Shown: piece after piece, positions 43,841 through 52,398 of the stretch | How positions within the stretch are numbered: the first letter of the stretch is position 1 | Layout: each line of letters begins with the position of its first letter | The notes under the pieces: model-generated | Told to the model about the DNA's origin: nothing | Seen by the model: the letters and a program-made list of their open reading frames with translations, nothing else | The model's database searches: none | DNA from: Flavobacteriales bacterium | GTDB lineage: Bacteria; Bacteroidota; Bacteroidia; Flavobacteriales_E; Vicingaceae | DNA: 64,000 nucleotides | Assembly (NCBI GenBank): GCA_020853105.1 | Contig: JADYZM010000040.1 | Span: 49,915-113,914, forward strand | Direction of reading: 5' to 3' | Program-made: the position numbers and the translations under genes

Positions 43841-44512
43841 TTATTTTGAGTTGTTAAATTTTTCAATTAATAAATAACTGCTTTTTACTATTTTTTTTGT
43901 CCAAACAAATAATTGTTCAAGTCTTTCTTTTTCAGATAATTGCCATGGAATATCAGATTCTTTTAGTCGTTTAGTTACTTCATACAAAGTAATTGCTACT
44001 GAAACTGAAATATTTAAACTTTCAGTAAAACCATACATTGGAATTTTAACAAAACCATCTGCATTTTCAAATACAGTTTTAGACAACCCTTTTAATTCTG
44101 TCCCAAAAAAAAATGCAGTTTTTTGGTCAATTGGAAAGTCTGATATCAGATTATCGTGTGCATAAGGAGTAGTAGCAATTATCTTGTAACCTTTTTTTTT
44201 AAGTTCTTCTATACATTTTAAGCTATTATTTGTGCTTTTGTTGTATTTAGTGATAGTTAGCCATTTTGATGCGCCCATAACTACTTTGGGATTGATTTTG
44301 TATGTATTGTAGTTTTCGATAATATGAACATTTTGAATTCCAAAAATATCGCATGAGCGGAGAGCTGCACTGGCATTGTGAGGTTGAAAAATATCTTCTA
44401 GAACTACTGTAATATGATTAGTCCTGTGTTCGATAGTTTTTTTGAAAAGTTGTTTTTTATTTTCACTTACGAAGGTGTTTAGATAGTCTAATATTTCCGA
44501 AATATTTTTCAT
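43841..44512 (-). CDS. trmH: SpoU-family tRNA/rRNA 2'-O-methyltransferase (TrmH-type)
   Basis: A 223-residue SPOUT enzyme. The three motifs are in place: PHNASAALRSCDIFGI (motif 1, catalytic Arg), FFFGTELKGLSKTVFENAD (motif 2) and IPMYGFTESLNISVSVAITLYE (motif 3). The C-terminal helices resemble TrmH, which makes Gm18 in tRNA; the rRNA enzyme RlmB is a less likely alternative because the N-terminal substrate-binding extension is short and different. It starts 24 bases beyond the rpoD terminator. Confidence 0.85.
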   Translation of the reverse strand: MKNISEILDYLNTFVSENKKQLFKKTIEHRTNHITVVLEDIFQPHNASAALRSCDIFGIQNVHIIENYNTYKINPKVVMGASKWLTITKYNKSTNNSLKCIEELKKKGYKIIATTPYAHDNLISDFPIDQKTAFFFGTELKGLSKTVFENADGFVKIPMYGFTESLNISVSVAITLYEVTKRLKESDIPWQLSEKERLEQLFVWTKKIVKSSYLLIEKFNNSK

Positions 44513-44535
44513 TTATTGTGGATGAAAATTAATGA

Positions 44536-44562
44536 AAAAAGACCACAATATGTGGTCTTTTT
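44536..44562 (-). terminator. Terminator of rpoD
   Basis: A 12-bp stem (AAAAAGACCACA at 44536-44547, TGTGGTCTTTTT at 44551-44562) with a 3-base loop, 20 bases after the rpoD stop codon; A-run at 44535-44540 becomes the U tract. Confidence 0.88.
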
Positions 44563-44581
44563 GCTGGGAAATTTGTTTTGA

Positions 44582-45451
44582 TTAACTTAAGTAGGGTTTT
44601 AATAATTTGCTTTTTGAAGTATGTTTTAATTTTTTTATCCCTTTATCACGAAGTTGTCTTACTCTTTCACGCGTAAGTTCAAATCGTTCTCCTATTTCTT
44701 CCAGGCTAATTGGTGCTTTGTAGTTAATGCCATAAAAAAGTCGAATTATTTCTGCTTCTCTGTATGATAAAGTAGATAAGGAACGTTCTATTTCATTTTG
44801 TAGAGATTCTTTTAAAATGTCGGTATCAGGGCTATAAACGATTTCGTCGTCCATATATACGTCTAACATGCTATTACTGTCTTCATCAGAAGAAAGTGGA
44901 GCGTCCATAGATGAGTGTCTCCCTGAAATTCTAAATGATTCTGTTACATCAGAAAGAGTAATTTCTAAAGAGTCTGCTAGTTCTTCAAATGAAGGTTCTC
45001 GTTCAAATTGTTGCTCAAGTTTTGAGAATGTTTTGTTTACTTTAGAGATTCCGCTTATTTTATTTAATGGTAGTCGGACTATTCTTGCGTGTTCTGCAAT
45101 TGCTTGCATTATAGATTGTCTAATCCACCAAACTGCATAAGAAATAAATTTAAATCCTCTGGTTTCATCAAACCGTTGGGCTGCTTTAATTAAACCAATA
45201 TTGCCTTCATTAATCAAATCTGATAATGTTAAGCCTTGGTTTTGGTATTGCTTTGCAACAGAAACAACAAATCGTAGATTGGCTTTTGTAAGTTTTTCAA
45301 GAGCTTGTTCGTCGCCTTGTTTGATTTTTTGTGTAAGTTCTATTTCCTCCTCTGAACTGATCATTCCTATTCTCGAAATGTCTGATAAATATTTTTCTAA
45401 TGATATACTTTCTCGATTTGTTACTTGTTTAGAAATCTTTAATTGTCTCAT
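44582..45451 (-). CDS. rpoD: Primary RNA polymerase sigma factor (sigma-70)
   Basis: A 289-residue sigma-70 of the short Bacteroidota type, lacking region 1.1 and the spacer. Region 1.2/2: LTKANLRFVVSVAKQYQNQ, LSDLINEGNIGLIKAAQRFD and FKFISYAVWWIRQSIMQAI; region 3: LPLNKISGISKVNKTF; region 4: ISLEEIGERFELTRERVRQLRDKGI, the helix-turn-helix that reads the -33 element. These sigma factors recognise the TTG/TAnnTTTG promoters seen around this window. Upstream are pnp and rpsO, the usual Bacteroidota arrangement. A TTCGTCGAA palindrome pair lies in its upstream region. Confidence 0.95.
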   Translation of the reverse strand: MRQLKISKQVTNRESISLEKYLSDISRIGMISSEEEIELTQKIKQGDEQALEKLTKANLRFVVSVAKQYQNQGLTLSDLINEGNIGLIKAAQRFDETRGFKFISYAVWWIRQSIMQAIAEHARIVRLPLNKISGISKVNKTFSKLEQQFEREPSFEELADSLEITLSDVTESFRISGRHSSMDAPLSSDEDSNSMLDVYMDDEIVYSPDTDILKESLQNEIERSLSTLSYREAEIIRLFYGINYKAPISLEEIGERFELTRERVRQLRDKGIKKLKHTSKSKLLKPYLS

Positions 45452-45488
45452 TACAATTTTATATTAGTTAGTATGGTGCAATTTACGA

Positions 45489-45518
45489 TTCGTCGAACAT
45501 TTAGTTTCATTCGTAGAA
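45489..45518. promoter_or_regulatory. Phased TTCGnCGAA palindrome pair upstream of rpoD
   Basis: TTCGTCGAA at 45489-45497 and TTCGTAGAA at 45510-45518 lie 21 bp apart (two helical turns), 38-67 bases upstream of the rpoD ATG on the minus strand and just upstream of a weak -7 candidate (45478-45485). Same motif as at 32656 and 50853. Confidence 0.3.
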
Positions 45519-45534
45519 AATAGTTTTTAACAAT

Positions 45535-45561
45535 AAAAAAGCCCCGATTAATCGGGGCTTT
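45535..45561 (-). terminator. Terminator of pnp
   Basis: Palindrome AAAGCCCCGATT/AATCGGGGCTTT at 45538-45561 immediately beyond the pnp gene, with an A-run at 45535-45540 giving the U tract on the minus strand. Confidence 0.9.
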
Positions 45562-45591
45562 CAATACATATCAACAATTGTTTTTGTTTTA

Positions 45592-47724
45592 TTATGCGTT
45601 TTCCTTTTGTGGTTTTTCCAATAAAACTTTTCTGGAGAGTTTTAATTTACCTGTTTTTGAATCAACTTCAATTAGTTTTACATCAATTTCATCACCCTCT
45701 TTTAATACATCTTCTACTTTTTCAACTCGTTCCCATTTGATTTCTGAAATGTGTAATAAACCATCTTTACCTGGAATTATTTCAACAAATGCTCCAAAAT
45801 TGGTAATGGATTTAACTTTTCCATGGTATATTTCCCCTACTTCTGGTGTGGCAGTAATTGCTTTTATTCTTGCTAAGGCTGCTTTCATCGCATCACCGTC
45901 GTTAGTCATTACATCAACAAATCCTTTGCCATCAATTTCTTCAACTGTAATTACAGCTCCTGTTTTTGCCTGAATGTCTTGGATAATTTTTCCACCTGGT
46001 CCAATTAATGCTCCAATCATATCTTTTGGGATAATTATTTGAGTAATTCTTGGTGCATGCGATTTAAAATCTTCTCTAGGTTCTGAAATTGTTTTGCACA
46101 TTTCACCTAAAATATGCAATCTTCCTTCTTTAGCTTGTGCTAATGCTTCTTCTAGTATTTGGTATGATAATCCGTCAACTTTAATATCCATTTGACATGC
46201 TGTTATACCATCTCTAGTGCCTGTTACTTTAAAATCCATATCTCCTAAATGGTCTTCGTCTCCTAAAATATCAGATAATACTGCATATTTGCCTGCTTTT
46301 GATATTAATCCCATGGCAATACCAGAAACAGGTTTCTTAATTTTTACTCCGGCATCCATTAATGCTAAGGTTCCAGCACAAACAGTTGCCATTGATGATG
46401 ATCCGTTAGATTCTAATATTTCTGAAACAACTCTAATTGTGTATGGATTTTCAGTTCCAACAGGAATCATAGGTTTTAACGCTCTCAAAGCTAAATTTCC
46501 ATGACCAACCTCTCTTCTTCCTACACCTCTATTTGGTCTTGCCTCGCCTGTTGAGAATGATGGAAAGTTGTAGTGTAACATAAATTTTTCTGAGCCAACA
46601 TGTGTTGCACCGTCAATAACTTGCTCGTCTAATTTATTTCCTAGTGTAACAGTCGTTAGTGATTGAGTTTCACCTCTAGTGAATATTGATGAGCCATGTG
46701 CTCCAGGTAAATAATCAATTTCACTCCAAATCGCTCTAATTTCGTTTAATTTTCTACCGTCTAGTCGAATTCTTTGGTCGAGTATTACATCTCGAACTGC
46801 TTCTTTTTGAATTTTTTTGAAGTATTGACTCAACAAAAACTTTTCAGCTTTTTCTTCTTCGTTTAGTGTATTAATAAAAGCTTCTTTAACTGCTCCAAAT
46901 TTTTCAGATCGCAAAGCTTTGTCGGCAATTCCGCTCATTGCAATTTCCTTGCATGGGGTAAAACAAGCTGATTTGAGTCTATTGAATAAATCTTCATTAT
47001 TTCTTTCGTGGCAATATTCTCTCTTGGGAGATGATTTCCCAACCAAAGCAGCTAAATCTAGTTGAAGCTGACACTGTTTTTTAATTTCTTGATGTGCAAC
47101 TTTAATAGCTTCCAACATTTCTGCTTCTGATACTTCTTTCATTTCGCCCTCTACCATCATAATATTATCAAGAGTAGCTGCAACAATAAGGTCAATATCT
47201 GCATTTTTTAGTTGGGTTAATGTTGGGTTAACTATCCATTTGCTTTCAACTCTAGAAATTCTAACTTCGGAGCAAGGTCCGTTGAAAGGAATGTCTGAGA
47301 CTGCAATACAGGCTGAAGCGGCTAATCCAGCTAAGGCATCGGGTTGACAATCTTCTTCGTATGAAAAAAGTTGAACATATACTTGTGTGTTGGCATGGTA
47401 GTCATCAGGAAATAAAGGACGTAATGCTCTGTCAATTAATCTACTAATTAAAATTTCGTTGTCTGATGGTCGTGCTTCTCTTTTAAAGAATCCGCCAGGG
47501 AATTTACCTGCTGATGCGTATTTTTCTCTGTAATCTACTGTTAAAGGTAAAAAATCTAAGTCTTCACCGGCTTCTTTATCAGAAACAACAGTGGCTAATA
47601 ACATTGTTTTTCCCATTTTAACTACTACAGAACCGTGAGCTTGTTTTGCTAATTTACCGGTTTCAATTTCGATGGACCTTCCATCACCTAATGTATAGGA
47701 TTTTTTTACTCCAATTTGTGACAT
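45592..47724 (-). CDS. pnp: Polyribonucleotide nucleotidyltransferase (PNPase)
   Basis: A 710-residue phosphorolytic 3'-5' exoribonuclease, the RNA degradosome's main exonuclease. Two RNase PH-like cores are present ([18 protein letters not shown] and later [30 protein letters not shown]), separated by the alpha-helical domain. A KH domain ([19 protein letters not shown], about 555-615) and S1 domain ([28 protein letters not shown], about 620-690) close the protein. Length fits the family (about 710). It is preceded by rpsO and followed by rpoD. Confidence 0.98.
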   Translation of the reverse strand: MSQIGVKKSYTLGDGRSIEIETGKLAKQAHGSVVVKMGKTMLLATVVSDKEAGEDLDFLPLTVDYREKYASAGKFPGGFFKREARPSDNEILISRLIDRALRPLFPDDYHANTQVYVQLFSYEEDCQPDALAGLAASACIAVSDIPFNGPCSEVRISRVESKWIVNPTLTQLKNADIDLIVAATLDNIMMVEGEMKEVSEAEMLEAIKVAHQEIKKQCQLQLDLAALVGKSSPKREYCHERNNEDLFNRLKSACFTPCKEIAMSGIADKALRSEKFGAVKEAFINTLNEEEKAEKFLLSQYFKKIQKEAVRDVILDQRIRLDGRKLNEIRAIWSEIDYLPGAHGSSIFTRGETQSLTTVTLGNKLDEQVIDGATHVGSEKFMLHYNFPSFSTGEARPNRGVGRREVGHGNLALRALKPMIPVGTENPYTIRVVSEILESNGSSSMATVCAGTLALMDAGVKIKKPVSGIAMGLISKAGKYAVLSDILGDEDHLGDMDFKVTGTRDGITACQMDIKVDGLSYQILEEALAQAKEGRLHILGEMCKTISEPREDFKSHAPRITQIIIPKDMIGALIGPGGKIIQDIQAKTGAVITVEEIDGKGFVDVMTNDGDAMKAALARIKAITATPEVGEIYHGKVKSITNFGAFVEIIPGKDGLLHISEIKWERVEKVEDVLKEGDEIDVKLIEVDSKTGKLKLSRKVLLEKPQKENA

Positions 47725-47794
47725 AATTTTTAGTTTTTGTTTTTTATATTAGATACGCCTTGTATCTTTTCTTGTTAAATTATTTACTCCTTAA

Positions 47795-47830
47795 AAAACA
47801 AAAAAGGGGAGTGCAATTTGCTCTTCCCCT
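47795..47830 (-). terminator. Terminator of rpsO
   Basis: AGGGGA (47805-47810) pairs with TCCCCT (47825-47830) around a lesser stem of GTGCAA/TTTGCTC with one mismatch. The A-rich run at 47793-47804 is the U tract on the minus strand. It lies between rpsO and pnp and may allow partial read-through. Confidence 0.75.
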
Positions 47831-47867
47831 CATTTGTTGTATTAATTTTTGTGATTAGAATTCAAAA

Positions 47868-48137
47868 TTATTTTCTAATTCCTAATTCTTTAATCAATTC
47901 ACGATATTTGATAATATCTTTTGATTTGTAATAGTCCAATAAACTTCTTCTTTTACCAACTAAAGTCAATAAAGCTTTCTGAGTACCTCTGTCTTTTTTG
48001 TTTTCTTTTAAGTGTTCAGTAAGATGGTTAATTCTGAAAGTAAACAAAGCTATTTGTCCTTCTGTTGAACCTGTGTTTTTTGCGTTTCCGCCAAATTTTT
48101 TAAAAATTTCTTGTTTTTTTTCTGATGTTAAATACAT
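47868..48137 (-). CDS. rpsO: 30S ribosomal protein S15
   Basis: An 89-residue small-subunit protein that binds 16S rRNA at helix 22 and organises the platform. GSTEGQIALFTFRINHLTEHLKENKKD and the following LTLVGKRRSLLDYY with KYRELIKELGIRK are the canonical S15 pattern; length 89 is identical to the usual. In bacteria S15 also autoregulates its mRNA and pairs genomically with pnp, as here. A TACTTTTG -7 box lies 47 bases upstream. Confidence 0.98.
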   Translation of the reverse strand: MYLTSEKKQEIFKKFGGNAKNTGSTEGQIALFTFRINHLTEHLKENKKDRGTQKALLTLVGKRRSLLDYYKSKDIIKYRELIKELGIRK

Positions 48138-48183
48138 GCCAAAATTGTTTTAAATGTTTATTATGTATAATAAATTAAGGTTG

Positions 48184-48191
48184 CAAAAGTA
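48184..48191 (-). promoter_or_regulatory. -7 box (TACTTTTG) for rpsO-pnp
   Basis: TAnnTTTG match on the minus strand 47 bases before the rpsO ATG. Confidence 0.4.
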
Positions 48192-48334
48192 AAACTTTTA
48201 TTTGAATTGATATCAGTTGGACTTCAATTTATTTTGCTTTGGCTTCATTTTTTCAAAGAATTTATACAAATGATTACCAATCAAAAGGTTTTTAAGTATA
48301 ATGTATTTAACTTTACAATTCAAAAAATTGAAAA

Positions 48335-48856
48335 ATGAATGAACTTTTTGAAATAGCTAAATATTCAATCCCTGCTTTAGTTGTGTTTGTTGCAACTTTT
48401 TTAATTCTAAAAAAATTTATGGACAACGAATATCGTAAACAATTGTTGGAAATTCGTAAATCAAATTCTAATTATACAACACCCTTAAGGATGCAAGCGT
48501 ATGAAAGAATGTTGCTATTTATGGAACGAATTTCACTAAATAATTTAGTGTCTAGAGTTGCTGTACAGGGAATGACAGCAAGACAGTTGCAGTCAGATTT
48601 AATTGTTACAATTCGTGCAGAATATGAACATAATTTAACCCAACAATTATATGTTTCATCGGGAGTATGGGATTCAATAAAATTAGCTAAAGAAGAGGTT
48701 ATTAAAATTATTAATATAGCTACGGTTCAAGTTGGACCAGATGCAATGGGTTCAGAATTAAGTAAAAAAGTTTTTGAAATACTTCTGTCCTTAGAATCTT
48801 CACCTACTCAGGTTGCAATTAATCAAATTAAAAAAGAAGTACGACAGTATTTTTAA
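48335..48856 (+). CDS. Conserved membrane-anchored protein of unknown function
   Basis: A 173-residue protein with one N-terminal transmembrane helix (SIPALVVFVATFLILKKF), then a helical domain (LRMQAYERMLLFMERIS, LIVTIRAEYEHNLTQQLYVS and MGSELSKKVFEILLSLES). Proteins of this type are widespread in Bacteroidota (DUF7935-like), but their function is unknown. Convergent with the barrel gene downstream. Confidence 0.75.
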   Translation: MNELFEIAKYSIPALVVFVATFLILKKFMDNEYRKQLLEIRKSNSNYTTPLRMQAYERMLLFMERISLNNLVSRVAVQGMTARQLQSDLIVTIRAEYEHNLTQQLYVSSGVWDSIKLAKEEVIKIINIATVQVGPDAMGSELSKKVFEILLSLESSPTQVAINQIKKEVRQYF

Positions 48857-48860
48857 TTTG

Positions 48861-49715
48861 TTACTTTAAAAAGTAATAATTGAATCCAAAACAGAAATTG
48901 GGTTGAAAAAAGAAAAAATGTTGACTAGCATTGTCTTTTGGGTCTGGTGATGACCGAATGCTTGGCATGTCTATAAAGCCACCTCGCAATTCACCTCGAA
49001 GAAAGAAATACTTGTAGATAATTAAATCCAAACCTGTTTTAACTGAAATTCCATAACCAGCTAAATGAAATTCGTCATAACGTTTTCCAAAAAGCAGTTG
49101 AACGTTTGAGCGAGGTAACATGAACCCGCCACCAAAACCAACCAGTGTATTGAGTTTGATTTTATTTTGATTGTGATTTAGCTTAAATAGTTTTAGAAGA
49201 TTATCGTTTCTTGTAATTTCAAGATTAAAATAATTTAAACCATCAGTATGCTCAAAAGTTAAAAAATCACCTAGTAGAACAATATCATCGTTTTGGTAGG
49301 AACCGTCGTATTTGTTTCCTGTATGGATATATCCGCTAATTTTATTTGTAAGATAATTTTTCATTACATATTTCATGTGGTCATATCCGAAAGAGATATC
49401 TAATTTATCGTTAATAAAATATCCGATTCTAAAATTTGTTTGTGGTATGGTGATTCTACCAATATTAAAATAGGGGTCAAACCCAAATGGAGTTTGCCTG
49501 TCGTATGCTTTAACTTGGCTCAATGTAAAATCATATCCCTCACCGGTAAAATGAATATCCGAATCGGTGTACCATGAACGATTCCACCCCCATAATATAT
49601 ATGTCCTACCTTTGTTGCTGTATTCCGTTACAGATTTATTATCTTCTGAATATCCAATTTTTGAAATGAATTGTAAGATTAGAAGGATACTAATTGATTT
49701 GATAAAGGTTTTCAT
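48861..49715 (-). CDS. Putative outer-membrane beta-barrel protein
   Basis: A 284-residue protein with a signal peptide ending about residue 22. The rest shows Gly/aromatic-rich amphipathic strands (YILWGWNRSWYTDSDIHFTG, FRIGYFINDKLDISFGYDH) and a C-terminus ending in FGFNYYFLK, consistent with a small outer-membrane barrel. No enzyme or receptor family is recognisable. A TACTTTTG -7 box lies 20 bases upstream. Confidence 0.7.
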   Translation of the reverse strand: MKTFIKSISILLILQFISKIGYSEDNKSVTEYSNKGRTYILWGWNRSWYTDSDIHFTGEGYDFTLSQVKAYDRQTPFGFDPYFNIGRITIPQTNFRIGYFINDKLDISFGYDHMKYVMKNYLTNKISGYIHTGNKYDGSYQNDDIVLLGDFLTFEHTDGLNYFNLEITRNDNLLKLFKLNHNQNKIKLNTLVGFGGGFMLPRSNVQLLFGKRYDEFHLAGYGISVKTGLDLIIYKYFFLRGELRGGFIDMPSIRSSPDPKDNASQHFFFFQPNFCFGFNYYFLK

Positions 49716-49734
49716 GTAAAAAATTTAATCAAAA

Positions 49735-49742
49735 CAAAAGTA
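49735..49742 (-). promoter_or_regulatory. -7 box (TACTTTTG) for the 48861-49715 barrel gene
   Basis: TAnnTTTG match on the minus strand 20 bases before the ATG. Confidence 0.38.
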
Positions 49743-49767
49743 GATTTTTCGTGTTTCTAAATCTATT

Positions 49768-50754
49768 TTAAAATGAGGTTTTTTTCAATAAAAGATTTGC
49801 GGCACGAAACGGACTTATTTTATTTTGAATTACATCTTTTTCGATTTCTTCAATAGCATTTTTTATCAATGGGTTTTGATAAAAATGGTTGAGTAAGGCA
49901 TTATTTATTGTTTCGGTTAACCAATATTTTGATTGTAGTTGTCGGTTGGAATAAAAACTCCCGTTTGATTTCGTCAGACTCACAAAGTTTTCAATTATTT
50001 CATATACGTTTTCTATGTTTTCTTGATTTAAAGCAGAACAGGTTTCAACAATTGGTTTCCACCCATTCTCATTAGAAGGAAAAAGGTGCAAAGCATTTCT
50101 ATAATTCTGTTTTGCCATATTAACTACCGATTCTTTTTCAACATCTGTTTTGTTGATGAGTATTGCATCAGCCATTTCCATTATTCCTCTTTTTATTCCT
50201 TGCAGTTCGTCACCAGCATTTGCAAGCATTAACACCAAAAAGAAATCTGTCATTGAATTAACTACAGTTTCAGATTGACCAACACCAACTGTTTCAATCA
50301 CAATTGTATCAAAACCAAAAGCTTCACAAAGTATAATGCTTTCTCGAGTAGCTTTTGCCACTCCTCCCAAATTACCTGATGATGGAGATGGCCTGATAAA
50401 TGCATTTGATTGGGTTGACAGCGTATTCATTCTGGTTTTATCTCCTAAAATACTTCCGCCACTTTTTGTACTGCTTGGGTCAATTGCTAAAACTGCTATT
50501 TTTTTTTGATAATTATTTAAAATATAATTTCCAAAAGCTTCAATAAATGTGCTTTTACCAACTCCAGGAACGCCTGTAACACCAATTCTTATTGAATTTC
50601 CACTCAATGGTAAGCACATTTCAATTAATTCTTCAGCTATTGTTTGATGGTCAGTGCGAGTACTTTCCATTAGTGTAATTGATTTACTCAAAAGAGTTAA
50701 GTTTTTTTCTTTTATTCCGGTAAATAAATCATCTGCAGTTAAAGAATTTTTCAT
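49768..50754 (-). CDS. meaB: Methylmalonyl-CoA mutase-associated GTPase MeaB
   Basis: A 328-residue P-loop GTPase of the MeaB/ArgK class, which guards cofactor loading and integrity of adenosylcobalamin-dependent methylmalonyl-CoA mutase. Walker A GVTGVPGVGKSTFIEAFG near residue 60, DPSSTKSGGSILGDKTRM (switch region), and NKTDVEKE for guanine specificity are present; the C-terminal helices complete the dimer arm. The mutase genes themselves are not in this window. Confidence 0.93.
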   Translation of the reverse strand: MKNSLTADDLFTGIKEKNLTLLSKSITLMESTRTDHQTIAEELIEMCLPLSGNSIRIGVTGVPGVGKSTFIEAFGNYILNNYQKKIAVLAIDPSSTKSGGSILGDKTRMNTLSTQSNAFIRPSPSSGNLGGVAKATRESIILCEAFGFDTIVIETVGVGQSETVVNSMTDFFLVLMLANAGDELQGIKRGIMEMADAILINKTDVEKESVVNMAKQNYRNALHLFPSNENGWKPIVETCSALNQENIENVYEIIENFVSLTKSNGSFYSNRQLQSKYWLTETINNALLNHFYQNPLIKNAIEEIEKDVIQNKISPFRAANLLLKKTSF

Positions 50755-50803
50755 ACGAAAATGGTTTGATTAGCTAAATTTAAAACTCAGGTCATAAAAT
50801 TAA

Positions 50804-50811
50804 CAAAAGTA
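50804..50811 (-). promoter_or_regulatory. -7 box (TACTTTTG) for meaB
   Basis: TAnnTTTG match on the minus strand 50 bases before the meaB ATG. Confidence 0.4.
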
Positions 50812-50852
50812 AAAAAGATTGTTATTTTGAATTAATTGTTAATATCTCTATT

Positions 50853-50882
50853 TTCGTCGATGCAACTTTTTGTTTCGTCGAA
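50853..50882. promoter_or_regulatory. Phased TTCGTCGAA palindrome pair between meaB and a small ORF
   Basis: TTCGTCGA at 50853-50860 and TTCGTCGAA at 50874-50882 start 21 bp apart, as upstream of rpoD. They lie 44-73 bases before the small plus-strand ORF and about 100 bases from meaB. Confidence 0.35.
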
Positions 50883-50925
50883 ACGTATTATTCTCAACTA
50901 ATTTAACAAATTAAAACAGAAAGCC

Positions 50926-50997
50926 ATGGACGGAGATTTTATTTTATTTCTGGTAACAATGGGAGTATTGTTTACCATTTTCGGAATTGTTTTTTAA
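50926..50997 (+). CDS. Possible 23-residue membrane peptide
   Basis: An ATG at 50926 encodes MDGDFILFLVTMGVLFTIFG followed by IVF and a stop: an acidic N-terminus and one hydrophobic helix. It resembles the N-terminal helix of short flavobacterial DUF6249-type membrane proteins but stops before their cytoplasmic part, so it could be a genuine micropeptide or a truncated gene. A phased palindrome pair lies upstream and a hairpin terminator downstream. Confidence 0.35.
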   Translation: MDGDFILFLVTMGVLFTIFGIVF

Positions 50998-51080
50998 ATC
51001 GGAAAAGATTTTAAAAAGAAAAGAGGGTCGCAAACTTCAAAGTAGGGTTGTGGTGTTTTTTCTACCGGGTTTATCAAATA

Positions 51081-51109
51081 ATAAAGCCCAATCTCAGATT
51101 GGGCTTTAT
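51081..51109. terminator. Terminator of the thrS-infC-rpmI-rplT operon
   Basis: A near-perfect stem ATAAAGCCCAATCT/AGATTGGGCTTTAT at 51081-51109, 26 bases beyond the rplT stop. T-rich flanks on both sides; may also end a plus-strand transcript from the small ORF at 50926. Confidence 0.85.
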
Positions 51110-51134
51110 CTTATTACTTTTTATTTTTGATTCG

Positions 51135-51479
51135 TTATTTTGTATAATCTACAACAGCTTTAAAAGCTTCCGGATGGTTCATTGCTAAGTCAGCCAATAC
51201 TTTTCTGTTTAACTGAATATCTTTTTTAGCAACATTTCCCATGAATTTTGAATAGGAAAGTCCGTTTATTCTAGCTCCTGCATTAATTCTTTGAATCCAA
51301 AGAGCTCTGAAGTTTCTTTTCTTTTGTTTTCTACCTGAATATGCATAAACTCCTGCTTTATCAACAGCATTTTTTGCAACTGTCCAAACATTTTTTCGTC
51401 TTCCGAAAAATCCTTTGGCTCTTTTTAATATTTTTTTTCTTCTAGCTCTTGAGGCTACTGCGTTTACTGATCTTGGCAT
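51135..51479 (-). CDS. rplT: 50S ribosomal protein L20
   Basis: A 114-residue large-subunit protein, needed early in 50S assembly. [41 protein letters not shown] and [18 protein letters not shown] match L20 throughout, and the length is normal (about 117). It is last in the thrS-infC-rpmI-rplT operon. Autoregulatory leaders are known for L20 operons elsewhere; none is obvious in the 128-base gap to rpmI. Confidence 0.98.
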   Translation of the reverse strand: MPRSVNAVASRARRKKILKRAKGFFGRRKNVWTVAKNAVDKAGVYAYSGRKQKKRNFRALWIQRINAGARINGLSYSKFMGNVAKKDIQLNRKVLADLAMNHPEAFKAVVDYTK

Positions 51480-51607
51480 AATTTCTTACGTTTTTTGATA
51501 GTTAGTGTTCTTTTGAAAGAATCTTTAAACTAATTATCTGGTTTTTAACTTTTTTTTAATTTACGATAACCGATTTAAGGTAACACAATTTTGAGTAACT
51601 GATTGAA

Positions 51608-51802
51608 TCAGATACACAATTGTAATTTAACATTTTTCACATCTGTAGGATCTACAGTTGTAAATTTGGTTAAGCTACGCTTTTGTTTAGTCGTTTTCTT
51701 AGTTAAGATGTGACTTTTAAAAGCATGTTTCCTTTTAATTTTTCCGGTTCCGGTTAATCGGAATCTTTTTTTGGCACTGGAGCCGGTTTTCATTTTAGGC
51801 AT
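51608..51802 (-). CDS. rpmI: 50S ribosomal protein L35
   Basis: A 64-residue basic large-subunit protein: [20 protein letters not shown] at the start and [20 protein letters not shown] in the middle match L35 precisely. It lies between infC (24 bases upstream) and rplT in the conserved operon. Confidence 0.97.
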   Translation of the reverse strand: MPKMKTGSSAKKRFRLTGTGKIKRKHAFKSHILTKKTTKQKRSLTKFTTVDPTDVKNVKLQLCI

Positions 51803-51826
51803 ACTTAATTTATTTAATGGTTTTTA

Positions 51827-52393
51827 TTACTTTTTCTTTTTTGGGGCAAGAAATATAAACATTTTCTTTCCCTCTAGTTTTGGCATACTTTCAACAATTG
51901 CTATTTCTTCCATTGCTTGAGCCATCTTTAACAAAAGGATTTCTCCTCTGTCTTTAAACACAATTGAACGACCTTTAAAGAACACAAAAGCTTTTACTTT
52001 TGAGCCTTCATTGATGAATTTGATTGCATGTTTTACTTTGAAATCAAAATCATGGTCATCTGTGTTTGGTCCAAAACGTATTTCTTTTACTTCAACTTTC
52101 TGCGCTTTGGCTTTAATTTCTTTTTGTTTCTTTTTTTGGTCGTATAAAAACTTTTTATAATCAACAATTTTACAAACCGGTGGAACTGCATTTGGTGATA
52201 TTTCCACCAAATCTAACTCCATTTCTCTTGCTATTTCTAAGGCTTTTGCAATTGAATAAACTTTTGGTTCAATTCCTTCAGCGATTACTCTAACCTCTTT
52301 TGCAAAAATTCTTTCGTTTACCCGATGTGCATCTTGATTTGATTTGTTTCTATCAAACCGACCTTTATTTTCAAAGTTTCTTACTTCAGCCAA
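51827..52393 (-). CDS. infC: Translation initiation factor IF-3
   Basis: A 188-residue factor that prevents premature subunit joining and proofreads initiator tRNA/start codons. The sequence reads [40 protein letters not shown] and [20 protein letters not shown] in the N-domain, and [20 protein letters not shown] with [17 protein letters not shown] in the C-domain. The only start in frame is TTG at 52393; an in-frame stop precedes it. A non-ATG start is a well known feature of infC, linked to autoregulation through IF-3's discrimination against non-canonical starts. Five bases separate it from thrS. Confidence 0.96.
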   Translation of the reverse strand: MAEVRNFENKGRFDRNKSNQDAHRVNERIFAKEVRVIAEGIEPKVYSIAKALEIAREMELDLVEISPNAVPPVCKIVDYKKFLYDQKKKQKEIKAKAQKVEVKEIRFGPNTDDHDFDFKVKHAIKFINEGSKVKAFVFFKGRSIVFKDRGEILLLKMAQAMEEIAIVESMPKLEGKKMFIFLAPKKKK

Positions 52394-52398
52394 ATTTT

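Larger units (their letters stand above)
50755..51134. other. 380-bp gap between meaB and rplT
   Basis: No long gene. It contains a -7 box for meaB (50804-50811), a TTCGTCGAA palindrome pair (50853-50882), a 23-codon hydrophobic ORF (50926-50997), and a terminator hairpin (51081-51109). Confidence 0.6.
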
